The notes beneath the pieces were generated by a model. The model saw only the letters and a program-made list of their open reading frames with translations. It searched no databases and was not told where the DNA came from. From contig JAQCEQ010000023.1 of the NCBI GenBank assembly GCA_027618565.1, positions 1-42,359 of the forward strand: a stretch of 42,359 nt of DNA, given 5' to 3'. Every line of letters starts with the position of its first letter. The first letter of the stretch is position 1. Source of the DNA: Planctomycetota bacterium. GTDB lineage: Bacteria; Planctomycetota; Phycisphaerae; Phycisphaerales; SM1A02. The translations under genes were made by a program, and so were the position numbers. Of the stretch, positions 17,001-24,495 are shown piece by piece.

Positions 17001-17598
17001 GGAGTCATCGGTGCTCCGGCCCGCCGTCGTGTGGGGCTACTACCCGTGCGCGTCGGAGGGCGATGACCTGGTGGTCTTCGCACCGGACGATCACTCGCGC
17101 GAGCTGGAGCGGTTCTCGTTCCCGCGGCAGGAGGGTCGTGAGCGACTCTGCATCAGCGACTTCTTCCGCTCAGTGGAGAGCGACGAGCGGGATTGCCTCG
17201 GCCTGCATTGCGTCACGATGGGTCCAGAAGTGAGCGAGCGGGCTCGTGAGCTCTTCGAGGGCGGGAGCTACACGGAGTATCTCTTCCTGCACGGCTTTGG
17301 CGTGGAATGCGCCGAGGCGCTTGCGGAACTGTGGCACAAGCGCATCCGCGCGGAACTGGGCATTGCGGCGGACGACTCCCCAGAAGTGCGGAAACTCTTC
17401 ACGCAGCACTATCGAGGAAGCCGGTACTCCTTCGGCTATCCGGCATGCCCGGACATGAGCGACCAATGCAAACTCTTTCGGCTGCTGCAGCCTGAGCGCA
17501 TCGGCTGCACGCTTACCGAAAACTGGCAGATCGACCCCGAACAGTCGACCAGTGCCATCATCGTGCACCATCCGCAGGCGAAGTACTTCGCGGTGTGA
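14047..17598 (+). CDS. metH: Cobalamin-dependent methionine synthase
   Basis: A 1183-residue protein close to the usual MetH length. Four modules are in order. The homocysteine domain begins V-L-F-D-G-A-M-G-T and has the zinc cysteines Cys230 (G-L-N-C-A) and Cys296/297 (G-G-C-C-G). An Ala-rich linker follows, then the methyltetrahydrofolate (pterin) domain from about residue 340 (E-R-L-N-S-N-G-S). The B12 module contains D-V-H-D-I-G at 750-755, with His752 as the cobalt ligand. The C-terminal reactivation domain includes R-Y-S-F-G-Y-P-A-C-P-D near 1126-1136. It makes methionine from homocysteine in the cytosol. The frame is open upstream to 13672, but ATG 14047 gives the expected N-terminus. 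The next gene is convergent, 10 bp away. Confidence 0.97.
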   Translation: MPTPTLLSRMDRGPVLFDGAMGTAVQACTDCSTDAYLGRENCTDILVRSRPDIVERIHASMLAAGADIVETNTFGANRLVAAEYDQELVGWARSLNVEAARIARKAADRAQSPGRPRFVAGSMGPGTKLITLGNTSWDAMLESYREQAEGLLEGGVDAFIVETCQDLLQIRCAVTACLEAMERARLSPSDRPIFVSVTVETSGTLLLGSDVRAVVNALCRYPVASLGLNCATGPVEMLPHVAAIAREWDRRISVIPNAGLPVLLDGKTHYPLQPEGFTKAMRRFVEELPVDALGGCCGTTPEHIAGIRGLLDARAAGTGATARAAAAPVPAASSLYSAVEFRQDSSFLVVAERLNSNGSRKFKRLLDAEDWDGLMAMAREEVRDGSHVLDVCVDFVGRDGVRDMRELVARLVRQVDAPLMLDSTDARVLRAGLEATPGRCIVNSVNLEDGERRLDEVCPLLRRHGAAVVALTIDEDPQAGMARTAERKLEIATRLHDLLTTKWGISEEDIFFDCLTFTIATGNEDDRRLGLATLDGIEAIAKRFPRCQSVLGVSNISFGLKPAVRTVLNSVFLSEARERGLTAAIVHASKILPRDSIEPSRWDAAHWLLHDLRGERRPAGTPTDFDPLIHFIGLFPDGEEVAQSKATLADLPLDERLQAHIVQGDDATLPQSLDEALQLYSPLDIINNHLLAGMKVVGERFADGRMQLPFVLQSAQVMKKAVALLEPAMKRMGTSGPARAKVVLATVSGDVHDIGKNLVDIILTNNGYKVFNLGIKQRVSQIVEAFRTHEADAIGMSGLLVKSVGVMEENLRELNALGIQVPVMLGGAALTRHYAESHLREIYEGSLYYGRDAFEGLSVCDAIAEGRLGGVDSQIDARLAKRRVADALVAARAERVTAAATAVAERPVLARSTVSSEVEVPAPPFWGSRVATGIALNEIYPFVNRVALDRGQWGFKRGAMDDAAYAAVLREHAEPVFQRLCRECSESSVLRPAVVWGYYPCASEGDDLVVFAPDDHSRELERFSFPRQEGRERLCISDFFRSVESDERDCLGLHCVTMGPEVSERARELFEGGSYTEYLFLHGFGVECAEALAELWHKRIRAELGIAADDSPEVRKLFTQHYRGSRYSFGYPACPDMSDQCKLFRLLQPERIGCTLTENWQIDPEQSTSAIIVHHPQAKYFAV

Positions 17599-17608
17599 TT
17601 CGCGGCGG

Positions 17609-18310
17609 TCAGCGCGGCATCCACCGAGCCGCCCACCCAACCGTCTTGCGCTCCACCAACGGCAGCGCGAGGGCGCCGAGGCCACCCAGCACGGCTCCCG
17701 TGGCGATGTCGATGATGTGGTGCTCGTGCACGAAGTAGGTGGCCGCGCTCACCGCCGCCGCCCATGACCAGAGCCACACGCCCGCACGGGGGCCCCACCG
17801 CGGCGCCAGCGCGGCGGCAATCATGATCATGTAGGTGACATGCAGGCTGGGCGCGTAGCCGCCCGCTCCGGGATCGGGCGCGCCCACCATCGCCGCGAGC
17901 GGTGCCCACACGCCCGAGCCGCCCTCAAAGCCGAGCTGCATCGGGAAGAGCGCAAAGCATGTCGCCGCGACGATGACCTGCGCGAGCATGACGATGACGA
18001 CCGGGAGATAGTCGCGGACATTGCGATACGCCAGGAAGAGCAGCGCGACCGCCAGGTCCTGCGAGACATAGATCGGCACCATCCAGGGGAGGAACGGTGC
18101 GGTGCGTTCGAAGTCAAAGTAGGGCTGGGCCGGCGACTGGTCGGAAGTCGCGATCGTGCACCCGATGGTCCACACGGTGCCAAACCAGAGCAGGTAACCC
18201 ACCTGGAACAGCCCCATCGGGAGCAGGCGTGCGGCCGTCCACGGAAGTGAGGCGAGCGGAACACGCCGTGCGTCGTCGCGAGTGGAGTTCGCCCGCCGTC
18301 CCGGAACCAT
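17609..18310 (-). CDS. PAP2-superfamily (Aur1/IPC-synthase-like) membrane protein
   Basis: A membrane protein with about six helices. It carries two hallmark motifs of the PAP2 superfamily, in the form seen in the Aur1 or inositol-phosphorylceramide-synthase-like branch: P-S-L-H-V at 154-158 and H-E-H-H-I-I-D at 195-201. The predicted role is phospho-lipid phosphatase or head-group transfer at the membrane. The start is uncertain. The frame is open to 18610, but that would run through the divergent fluoride-channel gene. ATG 18310 shares bases with the ATG of that gene, and ATG 18217 would remove 31 residues while keeping the helices. I give the longer form (233 residues). It is convergent with metH, 10 bp apart. 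Confidence 0.75.
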   Translation of the reverse strand: MVPGRRANSTRDDARRVPLASLPWTAARLLPMGLFQVGYLLWFGTVWTIGCTIATSDQSPAQPYFDFERTAPFLPWMVPIYVSQDLAVALLFLAYRNVRDYLPVVIVMLAQVIVAATCFALFPMQLGFEGGSGVWAPLAAMVGAPDPGAGGYAPSLHVTYMIMIAAALAPRWGPRAGVWLWSWAAAVSAATYFVHEHHIIDIATGAVLGGLGALALPLVERKTVGWAARWMPR

Positions 18311-19271
18311 GAGCGTGACGGCGGCGTCGGGCATCGGCGTAGTCTCTGCCGTCTTGGCGATCGACGCAAGTGACATCGTTCCGCTGGCGGTGTCGACCGC
18401 CGCTGGCGTGGCACTTCGCGTGGCGATGCACGCCTTGGACGACCGGTGCGGCCGCCCGCGCTGGAAGTCGACCCTCTGGTGCAATGTGACGGGCTGCGTG
18501 CTTGCCGGGGCCGTCTTGGGGCAGACGGCAGGGACGCCGCTGGGGAATCTCACGGAGGACCACCGGCGGATCTGCGTGTGGCTCATGGCGATCCTCGGTG
18601 GGTTCACCACCTACAGTGGACTCTGTCTGGACACCATCCACTTGGCCAGGGCGCGGCGGGCCGCGGCGTCGGTCACGGTGCTGGTGTTCACGGTTGTCGG
18701 TGGGGTGTTCCTGGCGGTGTGGTTTTCTCGGCTGCCCGTGACTGTGGCGATCATCGTGCCGCCGATGCTCTGGCTGGTTCTGGGGGTCCCGTGGCGCCCT
18801 CGTGCATCGCGAGAGATGGCTTCCCGCCCGGCTCCCGAGGATGCCGTGGCCTCACTGCGCCCGATTCAGCCGCAACCACTTCGCGCGACGGCGGGGATGG
18901 CCCTCATCGCGGCAACGGGCGGCCTCTTCGGCGGGGCCGTTCGACTGGCGGCGGACCCCTTGCTGGCCGGCGTCGGCGTGGCGCATGCCGAAAGGTGGTC
19001 GATGCTCGGTGCCAACCTGGTGGGCGCTGCACTCATCGGGGTGGTGGCGGCGCGATGTTCTGGCGCGCACGCTGGGGCATTCTGGAGGACGGGATTCTGC
19101 GGGGGCCTGACGACGGTGAGTGCGCTGGCGACGCTGAGCGCCTCCGCCACGCTGGACGGCGAGCGATCCGCTGCGATGACACTGCTCATCGTGAGCCTGG
19201 TCGTTGGACCGACGCTCACGCTTGCGGTCGAGCGTGCAAGCGCTCCGACGGCAGCATTCACGCCGCGCTAG
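18309..19271 (+). CDS. CrcB/Fluc-family protein, two fused domains with linker helix
   Basis: A 320-residue membrane protein containing two CrcB (Fluc fluoride channel) units. Domain 1 (about 22-138) has the Arg motif G-V-A-L-R (Arg37), the pore Asn in W-C-N-V-T-G (Asn59) and G-G-F-T-T-Y-S-G-L (97-105). Domain 2 (about 193-309) has G-G-L-F-G-G-A-V-R (Arg212), A-N-L-V-G (Asn236) and G-F-C-G-G-L-T-T-V-S-A-L (262-273). A hydrophobic segment at about 143-161 lies between them, making roughly 4+1+4 helices, the layout of eukaryotic FEX. Most bacterial Flucs are single-domain dimers of about 125 residues. The usual Phe-box positions are Tyr102/Leu105 and Val270/Leu273, so channel activity is not certain. 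The start is ATG 18309 rather than an in-frame GTG at 18282. The next gene begins 9 bp downstream. Confidence 0.8.
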   Translation: MSVTAASGIGVVSAVLAIDASDIVPLAVSTAAGVALRVAMHALDDRCGRPRWKSTLWCNVTGCVLAGAVLGQTAGTPLGNLTEDHRRICVWLMAILGGFTTYSGLCLDTIHLARARRAAASVTVLVFTVVGGVFLAVWFSRLPVTVAIIVPPMLWLVLGVPWRPRASREMASRPAPEDAVASLRPIQPQPLRATAGMALIAATGGLFGGAVRLAADPLLAGVGVAHAERWSMLGANLVGAALIGVVAARCSGAHAGAFWRTGFCGGLTTVSALATLSASATLDGERSAAMTLLIVSLVVGPTLTLAVERASAPTAAFTPR

Positions 19272-19280
19272 AGTGGCGCG

Positions 19281-21059
19281 ATGCCGAGCGAGCCCACACG
19301 ACGCATCAGCCTCCACACTGCGGCGGAGCTGAGGCAACTCTGGAAGCCGTTGCGGGATTCGTACGCGCAGGCGCACCTGTATGAGTCCACGCGCGTGCGA
19401 CTCCACCGTGCGTTCACGTGGCTTGAGGCTGCGGAGTCGGCCGCTTCCGCCGATCACTCGCTGCGCCTCCTGGCCGCTTGGTCCGCGCTTCTGGCGATGG
19501 CCTCGAAGTGGGACCAGTCGACGCACGCTCCGGAGCGCCCGGAGGTGTCACTGCCCTCGTTTCTCAGCTCCCTGCGAAGGGTGGACCACGACGGCGTGCT
19601 CCATGAACTGGTCGCGCTGCGGGGACCATCGCTCCAGGCGATGGTGAATGATTCGTACATCGCGGGAGTCATGGGCGCGGCCGGCACGACGCCCGGCACG
19701 TCGCCCACACGCGGGGCGCCCGACCTTCTCGACCGCGCCACGCGCGTGATCGCGGTCGTGTGGCGACAAGTGGCCGAGGGCGGCACCGCGCACGACAGCG
19801 CGCCGATGCGCGAGGTCCTCTCTCGGTGTGCGGCGGTCACCCTGGACCTGGCGCTCGCGGCCATCCAGATCGTCACGCACCATGGCTATGCGGAGAACTG
19901 GGGACCACTGTGCTATCCGCCGACGGGAGGCTCGTCGGAGGCGCCGTGCACCTCGCGGGGCGGCCCAGCCTCGACGGCGTGGGCGGTATCCGTGGCCGTC
20001 GCCACAGCGGTTCTGGTGGCGAGCACTTCGATGGCAGCGCCCGATGCTGGAGGTGTCGAACCGTCCAGCGCCGGCGAGGCGATGCAGGCCTGGGGTCGAT
20101 TGATTGGTCGATTGCATCTGCTGGTGTTGCACTTTCCGCTCGCGCTGGTCCTGGTCGCGGTCGGTGCGGAGTGCTGGCGCGTCATGCGCCGGGTGCCCGG
20201 GCTGTCTCCACTGACCCCGCCGTTGGTGGCGATCGGTGCCGCGGCCAGCGTCGTCGCCGTGGTGACGGGGTGGTTCTTCGCGGCGAACGACGGTGACGAC
20301 GGGTCATCCACACTCTTTCTCCATCGATGGGGCGGCACGGCGTGCGCGGCGCTCCTCCTTTGGCTTTGGTGGGAGACACGCCGATGCGCGAGGGTCTCGG
20401 AGGCGGCCGTGGACCATGGCATCAGGGCAGGCGGTGCCGGAGGTTGCACGCGGACGCGTTGCATACTGGCCGCCGCCGGAGTCATGATTGCAGGCGTTGG
20501 GTACTTTGGCGGAGAGATGGTGCACGGCGACGGGTTTGTCGAGGAGGCTCTGGAGCGAGCACTGCGAGAGACCTTCGATGGCGAGGAATCGCCACGAGCA
20601 CGCGGGGACAGCATCCCGCAAGGCAGTGCCCAGCTCGTTGCCTCCGAGCAACACGCCGGTTCCAGTCCCGGCGTCGTCGACTTTGCGCGCGACATCCAGC
20701 CGATCCTGGCTGAGCGGTGCGTGGAGTGCCACGGCCCCAAGAAGAAGAAGGGCCAACTGAGCTTTGACCCTGTGACGGACGCCTTGGCATGGCGACCGAA
20801 GTCCGGGTCCGGCCCGCTGGTCATCGAACCCGGCTTCCCAGGGAGGAGCCTCATGATCGAGCGCGTGCAACTCCCCGCCGACCACGAGGATGCAATGCCA
20901 CAGGGGGGCGAGCGCCTGACGCCAGCGCAGGTGGAGGTGCTCAAGGCGTGGATTGCGGGGGGGGCTCTGGTTCCGCAGCGTGCCGAAGCGCCGACCGACC
21001 TGGCGTCGCCACCTGTTGCAGCCCGGGATCCTGCGCCAGCGGTTCCACCGGCTCCCTGA
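19281..21059 (+). CDS. HEPN-like helical domain fused to DUF2231-like membrane region and planctomycete cytochrome c domain
   Basis: A 592-residue frame with three parts. Residues 1-212 are soluble and helical (Y-E-S-T-R-V-R-L-H-R-A-F-T-W-L-E-A-A-E), loosely like HEPN proteins. At 233-249 there is a hydrophobic stretch followed by S-M-A-A-P-D that reads exactly like a signal peptide. Residues about 270-410 are a DUF2231-type four-helix membrane region (G-R-L-H-L-L-V-L-H-F-P-L-A-L). Residues 466-572 are a planctomycete-type cytochrome c domain (D-F-A-R-D-I-Q-P-I-L-A-E-R-C-V-E-C-H-G; haem motif CVECH 480-484). The internal signal-like stretch suggests two genes joined in frame; no stop or frameshift is visible. 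It begins 9 bp after the fluoride-channel gene, and its last 119 bp overlap the convergent gene at 20941-22407. Confidence 0.65.
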   Translation: MPSEPTRRISLHTAAELRQLWKPLRDSYAQAHLYESTRVRLHRAFTWLEAAESAASADHSLRLLAAWSALLAMASKWDQSTHAPERPEVSLPSFLSSLRRVDHDGVLHELVALRGPSLQAMVNDSYIAGVMGAAGTTPGTSPTRGAPDLLDRATRVIAVVWRQVAEGGTAHDSAPMREVLSRCAAVTLDLALAAIQIVTHHGYAENWGPLCYPPTGGSSEAPCTSRGGPASTAWAVSVAVATAVLVASTSMAAPDAGGVEPSSAGEAMQAWGRLIGRLHLLVLHFPLALVLVAVGAECWRVMRRVPGLSPLTPPLVAIGAAASVVAVVTGWFFAANDGDDGSSTLFLHRWGGTACAALLLWLWWETRRCARVSEAAVDHGIRAGGAGGCTRTRCILAAAGVMIAGVGYFGGEMVHGDGFVEEALERALRETFDGEESPRARGDSIPQGSAQLVASEQHAGSSPGVVDFARDIQPILAERCVECHGPKKKKGQLSFDPVTDALAWRPKSGSGPLVIEPGFPGRSLMIERVQLPADHEDAMPQGGERLTPAQVEVLKAWIAGGALVPQRAEAPTDLASPPVAARDPAPAVPPAP

Positions 21060-22407
21060 CGCGCGGAGCGCCTCGCTCAGGCGGTGCCCAGCACTGGCGC
21101 AGCCGTGCAATCGCCTCTCGGGCCTTTTCGCGACCGCCAATGCGGTACCAGAACGCCGCCTCGGCATGAAGCACGCGCGATCGCTCGACGAGCGTGTCGA
21201 TCGTGATCGAGTCCTCGAAGCCTCCCTCCTCGAGGTCGCCCAGCTCGGCCTCAGCAGCGTCGGCTTCCACCCACGCACTGTCATCAAGGGCCGGCGTCGT
21301 CGTGGCACGGCTGACTGTGGCCGAAGGCGAGAGAGGACGGGGCCGGTCACGGAGCTGGCGCAAGACGGTCCTCGCCGCGCGTCCGCCGTCCGGGTGCGCC
21401 GCGATGTGCGCCTCAATCGGAAGCGCACTGGATTGGATTGCCGAGGGGTCGGGCGCCTCCACGCACAGCGTGTCCCATTGGATTGCATCCATCGAGTACT
21501 GCGCAGCAAGGCGAATCTGGCCAAGATCCGCGAGCCATGCGCGTGTGGGCACGCCGTCATCGCCATGGGTCCAGATGGCGAGCTGCGGGCTGCGCGTGAT
21601 CTGGATCGCGCCGCGGCCGCGAACAGGCTGAAGGCGTGAGGTCGAGCCGGCCTGGCCGGCTCCGGCGGACCGTACGAGCGTCCAGGGACTTTCGATGACC
21701 TCCGCGCGAGGCGGCACGAGCCACGCACGCGCTCCGGGCCGGGAGTGGGAGTGCTCGCCGTGCGCTGCATCGGCGGGCGGCGCTGGAAACCAGTCTGCGC
21801 GGCAGATGGCCGCAGACGATGCCGCGTCACGCCGTTGCCGGTGCCACGCCGTCGCGGCGTCGAAGGGGTCGTAGGCATCGGAAGCGGGTCGATGGGGACT
21901 CATCGACTCCCCCATGCAGTCCCGCGGAGGGGGAAGCTCACCCGGATCCGCCCCGGCGGCCGCGAGCACGGTGAACACGCCATCGTCCAGCTGCAAGGTC
22001 AACCCCGTGGGAAGGATCGGGAAGTCCAGGTGGTCCGCTGGGTCCTGCGGTGCACTCCAACGGACCCTGGCGATCGTGCCCTGGCCGTCCCACTGCGACA
22101 CCCAGTGCAGCCGGACGGGCATGTCGTCGGCCGGTCCCATGGCTGACCAGGTGCTGAACCAGAGGGTTCGAACTCGATCAGGTTGGATGGTGCGGCTCCA
22201 CGCATCCAGTTCCAGCAGGCAGCCGACGTGCCAGTCGGCACTGCGCTTTCGAGCGGCAAGGGTCTCGCGGTCCTCGGACTGCCACGCGCGGATCCAGTCG
22301 CTCGCCATGTGCGCTGCGGCGTCCGCAAGTGCGTGCCCTCCAGCCGGCACGGTGTCCGGCGGGAGGGCAAGATGGATCACCGCGATTGCGATCGCGCAGC
22401 AGTCCAT
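20941..22407 (-). CDS. Exported protein of unknown function
   Basis: A 488-residue frame from ATG 22407. That start overlaps the stop of the upstream secreted-protein gene as TGATG, so the two are coupled. The N-terminus (M-D-C-C-A-I-A-I-A-V-I-H-L-A-L) looks like a short signal peptide. The body has many Trp and Arg-Trp patterns and low-complexity acidic stretches (A-E-A-E-L-G-D-L-E-E-G-G). Near the C-terminus a helical segment (V-L-H-A-E-A-A-F-W-Y-R-I-G-G-R-E-K-A-R-E-A-I) looks like a single TPR-type hairpin. I recognise no family. The final 119 bp lie over the end of the convergent cytochrome gene, which is unusual and lowers confidence in the exact C-terminus. Confidence 0.6.
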   Translation of the reverse strand: MDCCAIAIAVIHLALPPDTVPAGGHALADAAAHMASDWIRAWQSEDRETLAARKRSADWHVGCLLELDAWSRTIQPDRVRTLWFSTWSAMGPADDMPVRLHWVSQWDGQGTIARVRWSAPQDPADHLDFPILPTGLTLQLDDGVFTVLAAAGADPGELPPPRDCMGESMSPHRPASDAYDPFDAATAWHRQRRDAASSAAICRADWFPAPPADAAHGEHSHSRPGARAWLVPPRAEVIESPWTLVRSAGAGQAGSTSRLQPVRGRGAIQITRSPQLAIWTHGDDGVPTRAWLADLGQIRLAAQYSMDAIQWDTLCVEAPDPSAIQSSALPIEAHIAAHPDGGRAARTVLRQLRDRPRPLSPSATVSRATTTPALDDSAWVEADAAEAELGDLEEGGFEDSITIDTLVERSRVLHAEAAFWYRIGGREKAREAIARLRQCWAPPERGAPRVREPVEPLAQDPGLQQVATPGRSALRHAAEPEPPPQSTP

Positions 22408-23453
22408 CAGAACACCCACACCGACACGTTGGCAAGCGCCGTGGCACTGCACGACCCGTTGTCGTCCACCGAACCGCTGGCGCCCACCACGCAGTTCCCC
22501 ACCGCGCGAATGGTGACGGGCTTGTTGGTGAACGCGCAGTAGGTGCGGTCGGGCTTGACCGCCAGCGTGGCGCTGCCGCTGTGCGATCCTGTGCCCTGGA
22601 CTTCCCACGAGACACTGGTGCTGAGAGATCCCTCGACGGAGGGCGACTCGTAGAGCTCGGAGGCGCCAAAGTTGCCGTCCACGCTCCAGGCCGACGAGGC
22701 CTCGATGTATCCGACGGAGCCCGAGATATCGAGCGGGCCAAGCGTGGCACTGGCATCACCCCGGCTGGAGGCGAAGCCCGAGACGGAGGCACTGGTCGCA
22801 GCGGTGCAGCCCTGTCGGGGCGCGGCGCTGGCGGATATGTGGAGCGTCGCGCCGCCACCGGCGGCCAGCCGAATCATCCGTGGGCAGGGCGCCCCGTCGC
22901 CGCGCCACTCCTCCCGGTACACGATCCTGTATCGCGCGTCCTGCATCGTTGCCGCGCTTCCCGCATCCCACCAGGAACTCTTGCCCTGGAACTCGACCTG
23001 CGAACTCGCGCCCCAGGTCTCGGTGCTGGCGGCGCGCGTGGCCAGGAATCGCGTTGCGCCGACCGTGGTCCTGGTCGTGACGTGCAACGGGACTTCAGGA
23101 CTGCGTTCGGAGGAGACGATGTTGCGAATCCAGTAGCCGTCGCCACACTCGCAGTCGATCTGCTGCTCGCCCTGGCCGCCGGATCCGGCGTAGTCGTCGC
23201 AGAGGATTTCCATTGGCGGGCACGGGGGGAGCGTTCCAGTGCCAGCCGGGCCCCCATCGGAGCCCCCTTGGCCATCGCCAGCACCTCCGTCCTGCGCCAA
23301 GGCCGGATGGACCGCCAGGGCGGTCAGAACGGCGATCATCGTGAACATCCAAAGCGTCGGCTCCAGCCAGTCGGGGGGAAGTGAACGGCGTGCGCTCTCC
23401 AGCGGTGGCGCTCTCAGCGTGTGCATCTCCTGCATCATGTTCGTCGTGTGCAT
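22407..23453 (-). CDS. Secreted beta-rich protein of unknown function
   Basis: A 348-residue protein from ATG 23453, chosen because an AGGAG ribosome site (23460-23464) lies 6 nt upstream. Earlier in-frame starts would run across the tRNA gene. After a long N-terminal region rich in Met and His, a hydrophobic signal (about 36-52, ending A-L-A-Q-D-G) leads into a Gly-rich linker. A Cys-containing segment follows (P-P-C-P-P-M-E-I-L-C-D-D-Y, then D-C-E-C-G-D-G-Y-W). The rest is Ser/Gly/Thr-rich with the strand pattern of an extracellular beta-sandwich and pairs of cysteines likely to form disulfides. No known domain is recognised. It is coupled (TGATG) to the exported-protein gene downstream. 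Confidence 0.68.
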   Translation of the reverse strand: MHTTNMMQEMHTLRAPPLESARRSLPPDWLEPTLWMFTMIAVLTALAVHPALAQDGGAGDGQGGSDGGPAGTGTLPPCPPMEILCDDYAGSGGQGEQQIDCECGDGYWIRNIVSSERSPEVPLHVTTRTTVGATRFLATRAASTETWGASSQVEFQGKSSWWDAGSAATMQDARYRIVYREEWRGDGAPCPRMIRLAAGGGATLHISASAAPRQGCTAATSASVSGFASSRGDASATLGPLDISGSVGYIEASSAWSVDGNFGASELYESPSVEGSLSTSVSWEVQGTGSHSGSATLAVKPDRTYCAFTNKPVTIRAVGNCVVGASGSVDDNGSCSATALANVSVWVF

Positions 23454-23633
23454 CGTGTGCTCCTGCGGACCCTGTCCGCGGTGTGATCCCGGAACCCGGA
23501 GGCCGTCCATGGTGCCCCGATCACGAGATCGAGGCTGGAACGGTCCGGACATGATCGCCTCGATTCCCGGCGAGGGCAGGAGCAGAGCCCTTTTTCCGAA
23601 GAACCCAGAAGCGTCGCCGATAGGATTGTCTCT

Positions 23634-23649
23634 GGCGACAAGAGTCGCC
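23634..23649 (+). promoter_or_regulatory. Hairpin just upstream of tRNA-Arg
   Basis: GGCGAC and GTCGCC form a 6-bp stem around AAGA, ending 5 nt before the mature tRNA. TTGTC at 23626-23630 can instead pair with GACAA at 23637-23641; the two pairings exclude each other. A -10-like TAGGAT sits at 23621-23626. A leader-processing or transcription role is possible but unproven. Confidence 0.35.
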
Positions 23650-23654
23650 TCGCA

Positions 23655-23728
23655 GCACCCGTAGCTCAGCTGGACAGAGCATCGGATTTCTAATTCGGCG
23701 GTCGCAGGTTCGAGTCCTGCCGGGTGCG
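23655..23728 (+). tRNA. tRNA-Arg (anticodon UCU)
   Basis: A 74-nt cloverleaf. The acceptor stem GCACCCG pairs with CGGGTGC, with G as discriminator. The D arm is GCTC/GAGC around AGCTGGACA. The anticodon stem TCGGA/TTCGG (two G-U pairs) holds loop TTTCTAA, giving anticodon TCT at 23689-23691, which reads AGA/AGG arginine codons. The T arm is GCAGG-TTCGAGT-CCTGC. No CCA is encoded, so CCA must be added enzymatically. AGA is rare in such GC-rich genomes, so this is a minor-codon tRNA. Confidence 0.95.
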
Positions 23729-23880
23729 CTGCCCGCGATAGACCAAACGGGTCTCGGCACACGCAATGTTGCGGAGGAGCCGGTCGCGCCGGCCTTCCAC
23801 CATCAAGCGGCGCCGCGACTCCATCCCACGAGTATCGCCGTTCGGTGTGTGTTCGAAAATCCCCCGGTGATCCTGGCGCA

Positions 23881-24447
23881 CTATTTCAGGTCTGCCGTCT
23901 CGCGCGCCGCCACGGCAAAGCGCTCACGCTCGCCCCGGCCTCGCAGCGGATAGTCCTTGCGCAGTGGATGAGCCGGGAAATCGCGCCAGAGCAGGATGCG
24001 TCGCAGGTCCGGGTGGCCTGTGAACCGGATCCCAAACATGTCGAAGACCTCGCGCTCCATCCAGTCCGCTCCAGCCCAGATGTCGGTGACGCTGTGGACG
24101 ACCAGGCCTGGATCGGGCTCGATTCCACTCGTGTCAAGCGTGGGATCAAGGAAGACCTTGAGCCGGAGCCGGATGTTTCGCGAGAGGCTCGCCAACACCC
24201 AGACGACGGCGAAGCGTCCGGGCATCCGTGTCGGATAGCCGAGGTAGTCCACCGCCGTGATGTCGCTCAGGAACGAATAGTCGCACTTGGGTTCGTCCCT
24301 GAGCAGCCTCGCGACATCGGGAAGGATGCCGACGGGGACGACCAGCGTGGTCTGCCCCCGGAACTCCGTCGCCATCAAGCGTGCCGCGGGGAATGCCGCC
24401 TTGACGACGGGGAGGTCAGGGTGATCCAGCTTCGGGGCGATGGCCAT
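23881..24447 (-). CDS. nuoC: NADH-quinone oxidoreductase subunit C
   Basis: A 188-residue protein of typical NuoC length. The signature near the C-terminus is intact: [22 protein letters not shown] (about 129-150), then H-P-L-R-K-D-Y-P-L. It belongs to the peripheral arm of complex I, where it contacts NuoD near the quinone site. No other nuo genes are in view: purH lies 48 bp upstream on the same strand and a tRNA lies on the opposite strand downstream. Co-transcription with purH is likely from spacing. The remaining complex I genes must be elsewhere, which is unusual because nuoC normally sits between nuoB and nuoD. There is no sign of decay in the protein. Confidence 0.93.
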   Translation of the reverse strand: MAIAPKLDHPDLPVVKAAFPAARLMATEFRGQTTLVVPVGILPDVARLLRDEPKCDYSFLSDITAVDYLGYPTRMPGRFAVVWVLASLSRNIRLRLKVFLDPTLDTSGIEPDPGLVVHSVTDIWAGADWMEREVFDMFGIRFTGHPDLRRILLWRDFPAHPLRKDYPLRGRGERERFAVAARETADLK

Positions 24448-24495
24448 GGGGCGGGAATCCTAGCGCCCCACCCGCCGCGAAGTCGGCGGGCTCAG

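Noticed and set aside
23690-23881. Reverse-strand frame ending R-Q-D-S-N-L-R-P-P-N
   Set aside because: This is the well-known false translation of tRNA antisense sequence; it lies over tRNA-Arg.
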